Counted from the first letter of the stretch, positions 11,642-23,673 are shown. The stretch: 64,000 bases of DNA from Nageia nagi (GCA_050084985.1 JBITNC010000001.1:161820001-161884000), one strand, 5' to 3'. Numbers and translations: made by a program. The notes: generated by a model from the sequence alone, not told the origin.

Positions 11642-11779
11642 ATGTATCAATTGCAAAAGTTAAAAGATCATATTTAGTCATGGCAAAGAATATCCTCATG
11701 ACAACACTAGATGATAAAATACATATATAATTTATTAGTATTTTTTTAATCATCCTTTGCATACGTCAATGGATAATTC

Positions 11780-11794
11780 AAAAAAGGGGCAAAA
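11780..11794 (+). other. polypurine tract of element A
   Basis: AAAAAAGGGGCAAAA directly before the 3' LTR. The same tract lies next to the element B 3' LTR on the minus strand (41108-41121). It is the usual start site for plus-strand DNA synthesis. Confidence 0.8.
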
Positions 11795-12640
11795 TGTAGA
11801 CACCTAAAAATGTCCCCTTTTAACTAGTAAACATTGAAATAATCATAACTCTTTGCAACAATATAAAATAGGTTTAAAAACCATATTATTAGATAACTCT
11901 CATTGAGTACATGTAAAACGAGTGGTCACATGACCCTTTTCGGTAAAACTTGACTATTTGGCGATCATTTTAATATTGTTATAAAAATTGAAAACTAGTC
12001 GCAGGTGATCCAAAACAAACGCCAGCATTTTAGGATGATCATCGATGCCCGTCTAGCAATCACTGGTGACTCTATAATAGCCAAATAGAAACCAAAATAG
12101 TGAGAGAAAGTTGAAACATTTCATCCTTCCAAGATGATGTGGATAGAGGGGGTCAATTACGACCTACAGGGGCTTTTCACTTCCCCTTACCAGCCTTGGA
12201 ACATCTCACCTAAAATCTATAAATACAAGCCAATACAAAGCAAAAAAGAGGGATCTTGACCCATTTTTGGAGTAGGGTAATGCTGCCAAAATCTTGTGAG
12301 CTCATACCTTTTATTGTTTTATGCTAGCTTCAATTTAATACATGTCATACATAGATGCTTTGATGTTATTGTCTTTTGCATGTGTGTAGGATTTACAGGT
12401 TGTTCATATCAAGGAGAGAAGCAAGCAAATCAAAAACAATAGAGATTTAATACTTTTATTTTGGCAAATGGCATTTGTAAAAGTCCCTTCCAAGGGCAAA
12501 TTGTAGTTTGAGCTGAAAATCAATATCAATTTACAATTACAACATTTCTACCTATTTTACATAATTTGAGGTTCAGTGAAAATCTAAGAATAATTGTATT
12601 TTATGTTATTCTACATTCCAACTCTATTTTCACTACAACA
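11795..12640 (+). repeat. element A 3' LTR
   Basis: An 846-bp copy of 1633-2479, ending CTACAACA and followed by the duplicated target ATAAC. TATA-like CTATAAATAC at 12217-12226. Confidence 0.93.
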
Positions 12641-13892
12641 ATAACAATCACAAAATACAATCTTCAATTATGCAAAACTGGTAATGCCAGCATGTGGTAA
12701 TATGCTAAACCATTTTACATCTTCTTTTTTTAGAGATAAGGGAAATAACTTGGCATGCAAATCCTCATCCAAGGTGACTAATGATACTTTATTAGAAAAA
12801 ATACATACCTAGAGATAAGGATCAATAGCACCATCAAATTTTGTAAATTTTAATATTTTTGTAGAGAGTAAGATAGTGTTTCTAATTTGCATACACAAGG
12901 GATTGTTGTCTTTCTTTCATTGAGTAGCTAGTTTTGGCATTTTGCTATTTTCTTAACTTCTTGTTGTAGCCTTTAAATTATATCTTGAGCTATCATTAGA
13001 AATGCATTCTCCAAGGGTGGTGTTGGTATGACAAATTGAATAGCTTCTCTTACATTTTTCAATGGCTATTCAAAATTTTGACCTTCTTCATATGCTACCA
13101 ATTATTGTCTATGTTTGAAGATTTCAAAGCTACTATTTTCTCATTCTTGTCATGGATAAAATTTTGTAGTTAGATGAGACAAACCACTCTCTATCAGTAT
13201 GAGGCATCAATATCATATTTTCTTTATAGCACTTTAGAATTTTTGTACATTTGATATAATATTCTTCTTGATTCCATTCAGGAATTGGTTGCATAGCTTG
13301 AGCAAGTAGTATGTTCTCCTTGTACATTTGATGTCATCAAGAGGTATGTTCTCCTTGTACTTGTTACAATAATATAACTTGTGTTGTTTTGTTGTGTCTT
13401 TATCTTCACATACATTAACTACATATACCTTTTCCTTAATGAGTAATCCACTGATAATCTTGATAAACCTATGCTTATTCTCCTTGAAACTCATAACCTT
13501 CTTAGATATCTCATCATCACTCAATCGAGAAATGATCTCTTCTTTAGTTGTGATATAAGGTTATTGATTTGGAAGAGTCTTATATCTAGTATTACCTAAA
13601 TTAATGCTCTTATTTACTATATAGCTTAATTATTAAAGCTATCTACAAAACTCTCATGAACTAAAGCACTATTAGTAGCTTCTTTAGCTATATGTCCTTG
13701 TACATAGGTAGATGGTTGTTTGGTTCAAATTCTTTCACTTCACCTTTGAATCACTTTAGGTCTACCAATTATTCTTCTTTTTGGAGTTATCTTGGCTACA
13801 AGGTTAGTATTAAGATGCACATTTTCATTTCTAGTAACAAAAAAGACCTTAAGAATATAATGAGTAAACAAAACCCTTAATAGGTTTGACAT
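12641..13892 (-). pseudogene. family-2 Gag, N-terminal part (broken; split by element A)
   Basis: The minus-strand frame starts at ATG 13892-13890 with MSNLLRVLF and reads like the copies at 28119 and 57380. Conserved blocks are AMQPIPEWNQEE near 13260-13290 and MPHTDREWF near 13180-13200. The Gag core lies at 12650-12790, where the frame can be followed into the 740-1632 half. Compared with 54541-57380, this copy lacks roughly 0.7 kb near 13320-13360, next to a repeated ATGTTCTCCTTGTAC. Many stops and shifts are present. The DNA continues without loss across element A apart from the 5-bp duplication, which shows A landed in an existing copy. Confidence 0.7.
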
Positions 13893-13974
13893 TGTAATAG
13901 AATTGTAGGTTTGAAAGTAACTTTTATTCTAACCTTGATTAGAAAAAAAAATCTATAAATGATGGATGTTAATA

Positions 13975-14745
13975 TGTTGATATGTGTTTTGGTATCACCT
14001 AAGGGTTTACTCTTAATGAACTTAATACATATAAATATTTTTTATATGATTTATATAAGCTAATTAACTCATAAACATATATGAATAAGGGAATACAATA
14101 ATGTAGTAATAGAACAACATTGATATCAAGATGTAAAATGACCTACACACACTAAAGAGATAGGAATCAAGTGAAATATAAATACCTATATATCCTTACC
14201 TATGTTATGGTTGAGTATATTCTAGATGAACTTATGGAAGAGTATTGATGTTATTATGCGAACTCCAAGGCCATCTATAGAAGAAACATCAGTGCAGGTG
14301 CTAGTCTCTAAAATCTTAGTGTGGGCATGAACATTTTTGAATAATGAGGTTTACCAACAAGAATCAATGCTAGAAAAGATGATAACAAGTTGAACCAAGA
14401 ATATGACCATGGAAGTGGATAATAGATATTTTTTCAAGTGATAATAAGATTATAATCTCTAAAGGTAGCATTTAGAAACACCTAAGAGTAGGATATCGAC
14501 TATCAATATGTTATCTTGACTTACTTTTTCTAGGTTAGAGATACTTACATTTATATCAGATATAATTCATAATTTGACCTCTTGAATATTTTTTGAATTC
14601 ATCCTGGTGTACCTAACATAAACTATAAGAATACAACTTAAGAAATATATGATAATAACGTAAAATATGACTAAAATATGATTAAATGTATGTGTAAAGT
14701 TACACATAAATGGGACAATGTTAAGGGTACCACCTTTAGATATCA
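13975..14745 (-). repeat. family-2 LTR (5' LTR of the gag to its left)
   Basis: About 771 bp, read on the minus strand from TGATATCTAAAGG to CATATTAACA/CAACA. It matches the LTRs at 27219-28028 (plus), 31433-32205 (minus) and 57466-58231 (minus). Because a gag lies directly to its left on the same strand, it is that copy's 5' LTR. The bases ATAGATTCC that follow are also found after the 31433-32205 copy, so the true outer end may lie a few bases further out. No target duplication was found. Confidence 0.75.
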
Positions 14746-15705
14746 ATAGATTCCATATCATGTTATGATTTCTCATACATAACCCTTCCACTTTTATATA
14801 TATGAGGTCTAGTATCAAGGCTCTTCCTTAGGCTTATGTTGCACATGGTCCAAGACTCCTTCTTGGGCTTATGCTACACATGGGCCAAGATTCTTTCCTG
14901 GGCTTATCTTTGAACCAACTTGTAATCATAAAATATAAAAGTAGATAAGAGTGCACAATGATAAATATTATCTATTTAATTAAATAAATAAATTATTTCA
15001 AATGCCTAAAAAAGTATTTTAATTAAATAAAATTATTTTTTAGATGTTAATAGATGCTCTACTTTGAATATGATTTTATGCTTTGGAACAAAAGAAAATC
15101 AAAGCATAAATTCAAAGTATAACAAGATAAGTAAGAAGATACTCCCTAAAAATTTTATTCATAGTGAAAACTTTGGATGCCCCAATTTTCACCAATGTTG
15201 TGCCCCTCTTTTTCTTGGTTGTGACATGATGGACCTCTTAATATAGGAACAATCCAAGTCAAAGATAAAAGAAATTGAAAATAACTTAAATAAGAAATAT
15301 TTTATGTAATATATCTCAAATATAGACATCAAACATAATAAGATATGTATTTTGATAAGCATGTCCTTCCATTACAAAGAAGCAATGATAAAAAGAATAA
15401 CATGATATGAAAAGCATTTTTAACATATGATAAAATATGTCAATCAAGTATAATAAGCATCATTTTATAGATAAAAGCACTCACTTAGGATCAAAATATA
15501 ACAAGATAAGCAATATGTGATAAGCAAATGTTAAGAAATGACATGCAATTTAATGAAGAGGTAATTAAGAAAGGGAATGAATTATCTTTTTTTGCATACA
15601 TACCATGATAGATAAGAAAGTATTATAAAGAATCATGATTTTTATCCTTTTAACATAGTACCATTGTCTAGAATACAATGTGTCATTGGGTTTGTGCTTA
15701 ATTTT
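14746..15705. other. anonymous AT-rich DNA with a 35-bp repeat
   Basis: No gene is seen. 14816-14915 holds three imperfect units with a 35-bp step (starts 14816, 14851, 14886), each containing CAAGRYTC and GGGCTTAT or GGCTTAT. The rest is low-complexity AT-rich sequence that ends at the C1 target duplication (15701-15705). The 60-codon open stretch at 15064-15246 shows no family features. Confidence 0.6.
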
Positions 15706-16436
15706 TTATCCAAATTGGATAGTGTTAGGTTGATCTCTGTAGGAGTAGTACTCATTCCAAAGGTATTTATGCTTGGAGACAAATTGAATACTAAAATTTG
15801 GAAGTAATTGGTGATAGAAACCACATTGTTAACAATGTGCATCTAGTATTTTTAGGTTGTTAATGGTATAAATTTTGATGAGTTAGTAGTGTAAGTTAAA
15901 GGGTTGACATCAATGATTCAAGAAGATAAGTGGTTCAGGATCATCAATCGATGTCTTGGAGACATTTTTAAGCCTATTTAAAGGTATTCTAATCTCTTGA
16001 TTCTATAAAGGGAGTTTTAGAGAGTTTTGGTATTCTAGGATTGTAGGCATTTTGAAGGAAGGCTAAGAGTCATTTCAGAATTTTTATAGTTTTGAAGTTG
16101 TTCTTCTTGTTATAGAAGATTATAGTAGTATTGTAGGAGATGTTATTACCATTATTTTGATAGTACTTTCATATATGTATGTAATATTGTAATGCCTATA
16201 GCTAATGAGAAAAGAAGGCTCCAATTTCATGATGGATTAGCCTACATTGGGTGAACTAGAGGAAATCATTATGTTGATCTTATTATGTGTGATTGAGATT
16301 ATTATTTTGTAGTCTTACATTATGCAATTTTGAATTTATATGCAATTTGATAGATCTTATAATGGTGAATTTGTTTTAGTTTGAATCTATAAGTGAGGAT
16401 TCAAGAATGATATAAGCATCTTATGATTACGAATCA
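15706..16436 (+). repeat. element C1 5' LTR
   Basis: About 731 bp. It matches 25073-25799 and both C2 LTRs throughout, including the shared block around 15985-16205 (TTGATTCT...TAGAGAGTTTTGG). It ends GAATCA just before the primer site. Confidence 0.88.
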
Positions 16437-16438
16437 CA

Positions 16439-16450
16439 TAGTAGTAAAGC
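16439..16450 (+). other. primer binding site of C1 (tRNA-Met type, decayed)
   Basis: TAGTAGTAAAGC sits two bases after the LTR, where C2 has TGGTATTAGAGC. The intact plant form complementary to initiator tRNA-Met is TGGTATCAGAGC, so four of twelve bases differ here. Confidence 0.6.
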
Positions 16451-16599
16451 TTGTGTGCTCAAAATTTGAGGTCCAAATTTTAAAGATTTCAAGTTGTTAG
16501 TAGCATACTTTTTTGATGTTTGAAAGGAGATCTCAAATACTAGAATTAATTCTAGAGAATCTTGAGATTGGTCAAAGGTGTAGAGTGATGGAAATGGAT

Positions 16600-17720
16600 G
16601 ATTTAGAGTAATACCCTATTATTCATACCATGATAGATATCAATTTTAAAAGGATCTTTTTCAACAATGAATAATCATTTGGATTGATTGGCTGAGTTGT
16701 TGGCTATTAGAGAAATTATAAATATCAATCAAAGAAAACAAAATGAAGTTAAAATACCATATTCATCATCTTCATCAAATTGAGTTCCATTCAAAGTGAA
16801 AGATAAAGTCAACATTCCTAAATTCATGGTGTTGTAAATAATGTTGATAAAATCTCTTTTGCTAGATTAAAGATAGGTAGACATGCTTTAGTTTGGTGGG
16901 AAATCCATGTGAAAACTCATAGTCATTAACACTTATCAAAATATCTTCTTGGATGGAATTTAAGAACTTGTTAAGAGATAAATTTTATCCATTGGTTTAT
17001 CATTAAAAAAATTGATAAAATGGTAATTATTTAGATAATAAAGAGGAAAAATAGTTCAATAGTACATTAGAGATTTACATATTCATTTACAAAATACTAT
17101 CATGTTGTTTAATCCTACTAATTTTGATCAAGTGTGTGTAAGCATAGAACTTAGAGGAGGATGGTAAAGTAAGAAGATAATATGATGAATCCAAGAAGGC
17201 TTCTAATTCAAGGGTATCATAGATAATGGTAAATCTCAAGATAAAAGAAAAGGTAAGAAAGAAACTAAGACCACTAATATTTTAAAGAAAGAAGATGATA
17301 ATAGGCATTATAATTATTATGATAATGATGGTCATGTTGATGATAAATATTAGAAACTTCATCTAGAATTACATCCATATAGAAAAAGAATAAGGATATA
17401 ACTAATGCTATGGTTCTTAAATATGAGGATATTAAGAAAAGTTAAAATTTTGATGAGAAAATAAATTATTTAGCCATTTAAAAGGTTGAAGAATATCAAG
17501 ACATTGAAAAATAAAGTATTCAATTATTCCACCTAAAAATCCAAATTAAGAAAACTAGAGTGGATTGCAATATTGATTTCAATTCTCAAGTAAATTTGAA
17601 TTTAAAATATATGGTAAGTAATTTAAGATTGAAAACTTTCAACCATTCAAATTCATATCCTTTGGGTTGGGTGCATCATAATGCTAGTTTGTAAGTCACT
17701 AAATAATGTAAATTGAAATT
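16600..17720 (+). pseudogene. C1 Gag and protease region (broken)
   Basis: The alignment with C2 (33230-34402) gives the Gag: VPFKVKDKVNIP near 16790, then FARLKIGRHALVWWEIHV near 16860. C1 lacks about 85 bp that C2 has just before that point (33395-33480). The knuckle that in C2 reads CSHCDKDGHVEDIC is here YNYYDNDGHVDDKY (about 17307-17350): all three Cys codons have gone from TGT to TAT, a G-to-A change each time. The protease motif near 17560 is hardly readable. No start codon can be chosen safely. The capsid role follows from the family, not from this copy. Confidence 0.7.
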
Positions 17721-18179
17721 TACTATTTTTGTAAAGTGCATTGATGAAATTATGGTTGATGTTGTTTTTTTAAACATTTGTGATGTTTTTCTTGGTAACC
17801 CTTATATGTGGGATAGAGATGGTATTTATTACAAAAGATTGAACAAATTATGATTGGTAAAAGATGAAAAGGTATTTCTAGCTAATGCACATAAAAGTAA
17901 AAAATAGCTACTTTTGGTCATTGCTAGTCAAGTAAAACACCTTGTAAATGCTTCTAAAAAGTTTATGTTGATCATGATAAAAATTAAAGCTTATGGTGAA
18001 GTGAATCTCATGCTATCAATGGCATGTAATATTGATTCTAGGTCATTAACAATATGCAAAAGGGAAGAACAAATACAAAAATTGATATGATAATTTTTTG
18101 ACTTGTTTGTAGACCCACAAGGATTACCTTTTATTTAATATATATAGCATGATATTCAGTTGTTACTTAATGCTTCATT

Positions 18180-20870
18180 ACCCATCATAGCTTTGTATCA
18201 ATAATCAATTTTAGAGAAAGAGTAGATAAAGAGGTAACTTCAAGAGTTGGTTGATCAAGGTGTAATCAGACCAAGTATATCTCCATGTGGATCACCTATT
18301 ATTTTGGTTCTCAAGAAAGATCGAATTTGGAGAATATATATTGATTATAAAGTGATTAACAAAATCATCATTAAAAATTGCTATCCTTTTCCTCAAATAG
18401 ATGATCTTTTGAATCAATTGTAAGGCACAAGATTCTTCATAAAGCTAGACTTAAGGAGTGGATATCACTAAGTTCAAATCAAGGAGGAGGACATTTGGAA
18501 GGCCACTTTCAAGATAAGATAAGGCCTATTTAAGTGACTTATTTTTTAATTTGGTTTATGTAATGCACTGCCCACATCTATGAGGGTAATGAATGATGTG
18601 CTTCATCCATTTATTGATTCTTTTGTTATTGTATATTTGGATGATATTCTTGTTTATAGTTATACATAGGGAAAACATGTTGTATATCTTATACAAGTAC
18701 TTCAATATTTGTATGGAGAGAATTTATTGTTTAAACATTTAAAATATGAGTTTAGCAAAGATTCTTTGGTGTATTTAGGTCATGTTATTGTTCATGAAAA
18801 ACTTAAGATAGATCTTAGTAAAGTAAGTGCTTTAGTAGATTGGCCAAAGCCATTTAATGCAACTAAAATAAGGAGTTTCTTAGGCATTTTTTAATATATG
18901 AAAAAGTTTATTGTTGATTTTTCTCATATTGCTTCACTTTTACATGATGTAACTGACAAAAGGTAAGTTTTCCAATGGAAAAAATAACAACAAATATATT
19001 TTGATACCTTGAAGTAAATTATTGTTAGTGCACCTATGCTAGCACTTCCTAATTTGTGAAAGCCATTTGAAGTGGAGATTTATGTAAGTGACTATGCCAT
19101 GGGGGCCATTGTTGTTACAAGAAGGTAAACCAATTTGATATCATTCTAAAAAATTAAGTAGGGCTATTTTGAATTATCCTACTTATGATAAGGAAATATA
19201 TGCATTGGTTCAATCTATTAAAAATTGGAAATATTACTTAATGGAAAAAGAACTAGTCATTCATACGGATCATCAACTATTAAAGTATTTACAAACTCAA
19301 TCAAAATTATAACAAACTAGACACTATAGATGGATGGATTTTCTGCAACAATTTCATTTTGTGATCAAGTATAAGAAAGGAACATAAAATAAGGTTATTG
19401 ATATGCTTTCTAGACCATCTGTACCCATAAATTCCACATTGCTAATAGTGTACAATACTAATTTTAGTTTGTTAATAGCATGCAAATAAGGTCCAATGAG
19501 TTTCCTCTTAGTATTAAAATCTCTTTTTTCTCTAAATCATTTTCAGAGGTATATATGTAAAATCCTAACTTTTGAGAGGTGTATGAGCATTTTTCTTCAT
19601 CTAGGTCCAAGTATGAGGGCGTAGATGATTTTCATTTATAAAATGTAGTTCTTTATCATTTTAATGCATTATGTGTACCTATATGTGAAAGTATTGAATT
19701 GATTAAAGAAGCACATACTTAAAATATTGCAAGATATTTTGGGATTGCAAATACATTATACAATTTGCAAAGGTATGTATATTGGCCAAAGATGCAAGAT
19801 CAAGTTGTCATGTACATAAGAGGGTATTTTTTATATTGCACTAGCAAGCCAAGTAATAGAAAATGGGATTTTTATCAGCCACTTTTAGTACCAACTCATC
19901 CTTAGGAGTGTATTTCCATGGATTGTGTAGTAGGATTGCCTATGACCAAGAAGGATCATGACTATTTATTTGTTGTTGTGGATAGATTTTGCAAAATGTG
20001 TATTTTGATTCCAGGTAAGAAGACTATAATAGGATAATATGTTGCAAATTTATTCTTTTCTCATGTTTGGATTCATTTTAGATTGCCTATTTCTATTGTT
20101 TTAGATAAAAACAGAAGAATTTTGGGCAAGTTTTGGACATGTTTATGTGAAAAAATAGATACAAGGTTGAAGAGGAGTACTATCTTTCATCCTCAAATGG
20201 ATGGAAAAACTGAGGTGGTGAATAGGATAGTAGTTCAACACTTTAGGGGTTATTATAGCAAGCATCTTAAGTCTTGGAATGAACATCTTGAATATATCCA
20301 ACATTCATACAATAGAAAAATTCATTCTTCCATTAATAAGAGTCCTTTTGAAACTTGTTTTGGTTATTTACCACCTTCACCTTTTGATTGTGTGTTTTGA
20401 AAGTAAAAGTATGAAAGAGATTCACTTGAGAAGAGGAAAAGCAAGATAAAAAATTTATTGAAAAGATTAGGTAAATTCATTTAAAAGTTCAAGTGCAACT
20501 TAAAACAAACTAAGCCAACTACAAGATGAGATATGAAAAACATATACTTGACCATAAGTTTCATGTGGAGGACCATGTTTAGTTGCATCTTAAGAAGGAG
20601 AAGTTGCAAGGATTAGCCAACAAGTTGAAAGCTATATAGTATGGACCATTTGATACTATGGAGGAAGTAATTGAGAATGCTATTAGATTGAATCTATCAA
20701 CATATATGAACATCTATTTGGTTGTAAATGTAGAATATTTAAAATTGTATGAATCATCTATGTTTACTAAAAATGAAGCAAGTTCATATCATATTTTTCC
20801 ATCTCTTGATGATTTAGCTCCTAATACTATGGATGGATAAACGGAGAATTCCATATTACTAAAGAAGGCT
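18180..20870 (+). pseudogene. C1 Pol: RT, RNase H, integrase, start of tail (broken)
   Basis: The RT (about 18220-18890) shows VIRPSISPCGSPIILVLKKD, LDLRSGYH and the catalytic YLDDILVY at 18633-18656 intact. RNase H (19060-19440) keeps [16 protein letters not shown] and DMLSRP. The integrase (19680-20400) has a decayed HHCC part (YCTSKPSNRK), first Asp in [10 protein letters not shown], second Asp in SIVLDKN and Glu in DGKTEVVNR near 20200-20225, so all three acidic positions can be placed. The post-integrase part (20540-20840) reads VWLHLKKEKLQG- and NVEYLKLYE-like, then SLDDLAPNTMDG. It is followed by the chromodomain-like tail, which element D cuts at 20895. Stops are frequent (many CAA to TAA). 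The best-preserved open piece is 20083-20400. This is Ty3/gypsy Pol with high confidence; chromovirus is inferred mainly from C2. Confidence 0.88.
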
Positions 20871-20895
20871 TATACTATAAAAAGAGGTGATACAA

Positions 20896-22077
20896 TGTAC
20901 ACCCCCTCACAAAGAATTTCGGATTCTACACACTCAACTACTAAGTGCTTGTGGAAAAATGGAGAAAAGTAAAGAGTTTTAAATCACACACACAAAAATA
21001 CAACACAAAGATTATCCTGGTTCGACCCACTTAAACCTACATCCAAAAATGCTCTCTGCAATATAATCTATGGTGTTACAAATGCCCTTTACTGTATATA
21101 TCTCCTCACTTCTCTCTTACAAGCTCAGTTCTATAATCACATTTGCACTCTTACAGTCTCCTTTCAACCTTTGGCTCACACACGTCTCTCCAGATAACGA
21201 ATGCACTCTCAAGAAAGACTCAAAACTTCACTATCCCCGATCAACTCAAAATTTTCCTCCTTATAATTTACAGAGGTCTTCTTTTAGTTGGAGGTTCCAA
21301 TTTCCAGATTTCTGCTAATCTGGTCTTTTCAAACTGACAACCTTTTTCTTTCGACCGAATAGATGTTCTCTAAATGGTTCCTCTCATCTCACAGTCTTCA
21401 TTGTTATCAGCACATGAATTCTCAATCTGCAGCCAGGTTAGTTTTCTAAGTTTGAAATCAGTTTTGCCTTATAATAGCCTCCAGATTTAACAGACAAGTT
21501 CTCCACAGATTAATCAACATTAATAAGATTTCCCTTCAATAGGGATCATCGTATTTGGATTCCTCAACAATTGTCAATTTTTGTGTTGAATCAACGAACT
21601 CCTCCATCACATCGGCTGAAATCTAACGTTGCTGACAGGGTTGCATATCAAATGACAGATCTAGCAGTTTAGGTCTGAAGTTTTGAACCACCCCAAAACT
21701 CGCCAAATCCATGGACACAAATACACCTTCATGTTTTTCCAAACAAAGTATACACATCTATCACGGTACTACAACCACAACATTCGATGTAAACCATTTT
21801 CATTTACTCTTTAATGGATGTCCATGCCCATTTCTCGAGCTCCCTTGATGTTGGATGAATGCTGATAGAGTTCGCAGATCTGGCTTTACTTCTGATAATT
21901 ACATCTATTTAAAAGTCGCAGGACCTTTTCAGAATACCCATTTTGTGTGCTATCCTTAGCGTAGAGCTTCCATGGCTAGCACATGCTGGAAGAATGCTGA
22001 CAGAGTTTGTATTTTAACTCAACATTCGCACAAAGCACAGATGGAGGGGTAGATGAAGAAGAAAGTGGTTTCTCCAG
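20896..22077 (-). repeat. element D 3' LTR (left)
   Basis: About 1.18 kb, matching 23674-24977. It lacks about 100 bp present in the other LTR at 24148-24250, the part that holds the TATA box; the join is at about 21358. Confidence 0.8.
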
Positions 22078-22726
22078 TTCGGCTATTATTTGGCCACTTC
22101 TCCTTAAACACCTATGGTTATCCTTAAACTATCACGCCGGCCTCTACATAGTCGCCAGCCATCCACGTTGTTAACACTTAGTAGACCTCGTTTAATCGAA
22201 CAGTGAATGATGGGGGGCTGATGGTTTCCTCGATGTTCTTACGATGAATTTAGGCAGTTAAATAGATGGTGGCTTATTTTCTGATGGATGGCATAAGTGA
22301 TCGGTGGCTCCTAAACTGTAATCAATACCCACCATGCAGGCCATTTTGCAGTCCACATCAGCTTCCAAATAAAATTTCCCATTCTATGTACTCGATCCAA
22401 TATCGTCGTGGCTCCACATTATGGCGTTTTGCGTTCATCCTCATTTAGGCAGACAGTAGACGCGCACAATCTGAACTCCTCGAAGTTTCATTCATATGAC
22501 AAACAATCTACAATCGTCTAATGATTTCATGAATAGGCCACTTTTCCAAATGTATAAATTTAAATAATAATCTTTAATTATTATTTAATAATAACATGGA
22601 AATATATTATCAAAACATTAATGGAGTCTATAAATCACTATTTAAATAACACTCTTGTGGGTCATTACTTTATTGAAGTTGAATATATAACCTTCATTTC
22701 GGTGAGACAATGGGAAGAGAGAGATT
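22078..22726 (-). other. element D, internal non-coding stretch
   Basis: No coding motif is seen. On the minus strand a purine-rich AAGGAGAAGTGG (about 22096-22107) lies some 20 bp from the LTR edge and may be the polypurine tract. If so, the LTR may extend to about 22097. Part of the region (22550-22690) is plain AT-rich DNA. Confidence 0.4.
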
Positions 22727-23164
22727 TTAAACTTTCTTCCTCTTGCTACATGGAAGAAACTTTGATCGAGAATGCTCTATATCCTTTTTCCCAAAATTAA
22801 GTTCAACTGCTCCTCTCTTCATAATTCGAGGACTCGAAAGCAAACAATTCAAAATCTCAACATCAGATTTCTTTGCAAGGTATCCATTCAATGAACCAAA
22901 CAGCATCCACAGATACATGACTGCGAACAATATTTCCCAATACATGCCAAAGAATACATCCATTGCAGAATTACAAACTGTTGAAAGTGAACAATAAAGA
23001 CAAGTTAAGCAATTACCTTTCATGCTCAAAACCTCATTTATTCTCCGAGAGATAATGCCTGGCAACATGGGCTTCTCACTTTTCATTTGATGCGAATTCA
23101 CCTTAAAACATACTCCATCCTTCATGAAGTGATATTTGTTCCTTCGACAGTAGAAAATTGCCAT
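22727..23164 (-). pseudogene. unidentified open frame inside element D
   Basis: A 145-codon minus-strand frame. It has a polar N-terminal part, one strongly hydrophobic stretch (about residues 68-95, WEILFAVMYLWMLFGSLNGY) that could cross a membrane, and a basic end (KFLPCSKRKKV). It does not look like copia protease, integrase or RT. It lies directly downstream of the Gag-like knuckle on the same strand but in another frame. Its inner part contains GT...AG-like borders (AAAGGTAATTGC and TTTCAACAG), though the piece between is only about 46 bases, short for a plant intron. It may be a fragment of a host gene picked up by the element, or chance. I do not recognise it. Confidence 0.35.
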
Positions 23165-23179
23165 CTACTTCTTCCTTGC

Positions 23180-23480
23180 CATCACCAATTATTCTTAAAT
23201 TATTCCTCTGAAGGAACCAGCGAAGAAATAGGAACTTTAATTGCTTCTTTTGTACCGTGCATCTTCTTTGATGCTTTGCATCTCTGCCGATAACATCTCC
23301 AACATCTCCCCTTTGAATGACCTCCTTTATTGCAAAATTTGCACACCTTATGCAAAGTGGGTTTTGGAAAAGAAACTCCAAGGCTTGGAGATGAAGTCTC
23401 CATGAAGTCTGGCACATTCTTCCCTCTAGAAGAATCCTCTGCCTCCTCAGGTGTAACTGAATCAACTTACTCATTTGGGA
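23180..23480 (-). pseudogene. element D Gag fragment with zinc knuckle
   Basis: The minus-strand frame at 23415-23200, which extends open upstream to about 23465, contains CKFCNKGGHSKGRC. This is a clean CX2CX4HX4C nucleocapsid knuckle, preceded by a Ser/Pro-rich linker (EDSSRGKNVPDFMETSSPS). The usual N-terminal capsid part of a copia Gag is not found between here and the LTR (about 190 bp), so the protein is cut down to its RNA-binding end. After the knuckle it runs another 30 residues to a stop. It would bind RNA in a virus-like particle supplied by others; that is inference from the family. Confidence 0.65.
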
Positions 23481-23654
23481 TTGGCTGATTTAATAGAGCC
23501 TCTGTCTCCAAAAACATTGCTCCTTGCGTTCTAGGCAAGAATCTACTCTGCATCTCACCCACAACTTCGATTAAGTCTATGACCTGATTTTTCAACCATA
23601 TAATTCTTGATTTTCAGAATCCATAGAAAAACCTTGTTCCCAACTTGAACTTTA

Positions 23655-23666
23655 GCTCTGACACCA
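23655..23666 (-). other. primer binding site of element D (tRNA-Met)
   Basis: On the minus strand this reads TGGTGTCAGAGC, one base off the TGGTATCAGAGC complementary to plant initiator tRNA-Met, seven bases inside the 5' LTR edge. Confidence 0.8.
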
Positions 23667-23673
23667 CTTGATC

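Larger units (their letters stand above)
7702..11779 (+). other. long non-coding 3' region of element A
   Basis: No RT, RNase H, integrase or long open frame is seen in about 4 kb. The stretch still aligns with element B over most of its length, so it is part of the family. Contents: paired inverted repeats at 8415-8622, repeats sharing the AAGCTTCCAT / GAAGAGCAATTTC words at 9150-9500, and three diverged modules from about 9780, 10490 and 11110, each ending in a TTCAAAATACTTCAATTGCAAA-like block. The last module holds a 147-bp tandem array. A short sense frame near 9790-10010 (AYVGKHEYLVRCR) is shared with B at 43794-43561 but has a stop in A; I cannot say whether it was ever translated. Confidence 0.7.
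1633..12640 (+). mobile_element. element A: RT-less Gag-Pro LTR retrotransposon
   Basis: This is a complete LTR element of about 11.0 kb. The LTRs start TGTAGACACC and end CTACAACA, and the perfect 5-bp duplication ATAAC lies at 1628-1632 and 12641-12645. Between the LTRs are a leader with short repeats, one Gag-Protease frame (3953-7701, now broken), and about 4 kb of non-coding DNA up to the polypurine tract. I looked for RT (YxDD), RNase H and integrase motifs across 7702-11779 and found none. Element B at 40260-52163 has the same layout and also lacks them, so the loss belongs to the family and not to this copy. It inserted into an older family-2 gag. It resembles what has been called LARD or TR-GAG elements; this grouping is my inference. 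Confidence 0.92.

Noticed and set aside
22743-22997. Plus-strand frame overlapping the element D unknown frame
   Set aside because: The element's primer site and knuckle are on the minus strand; this is the shadow.
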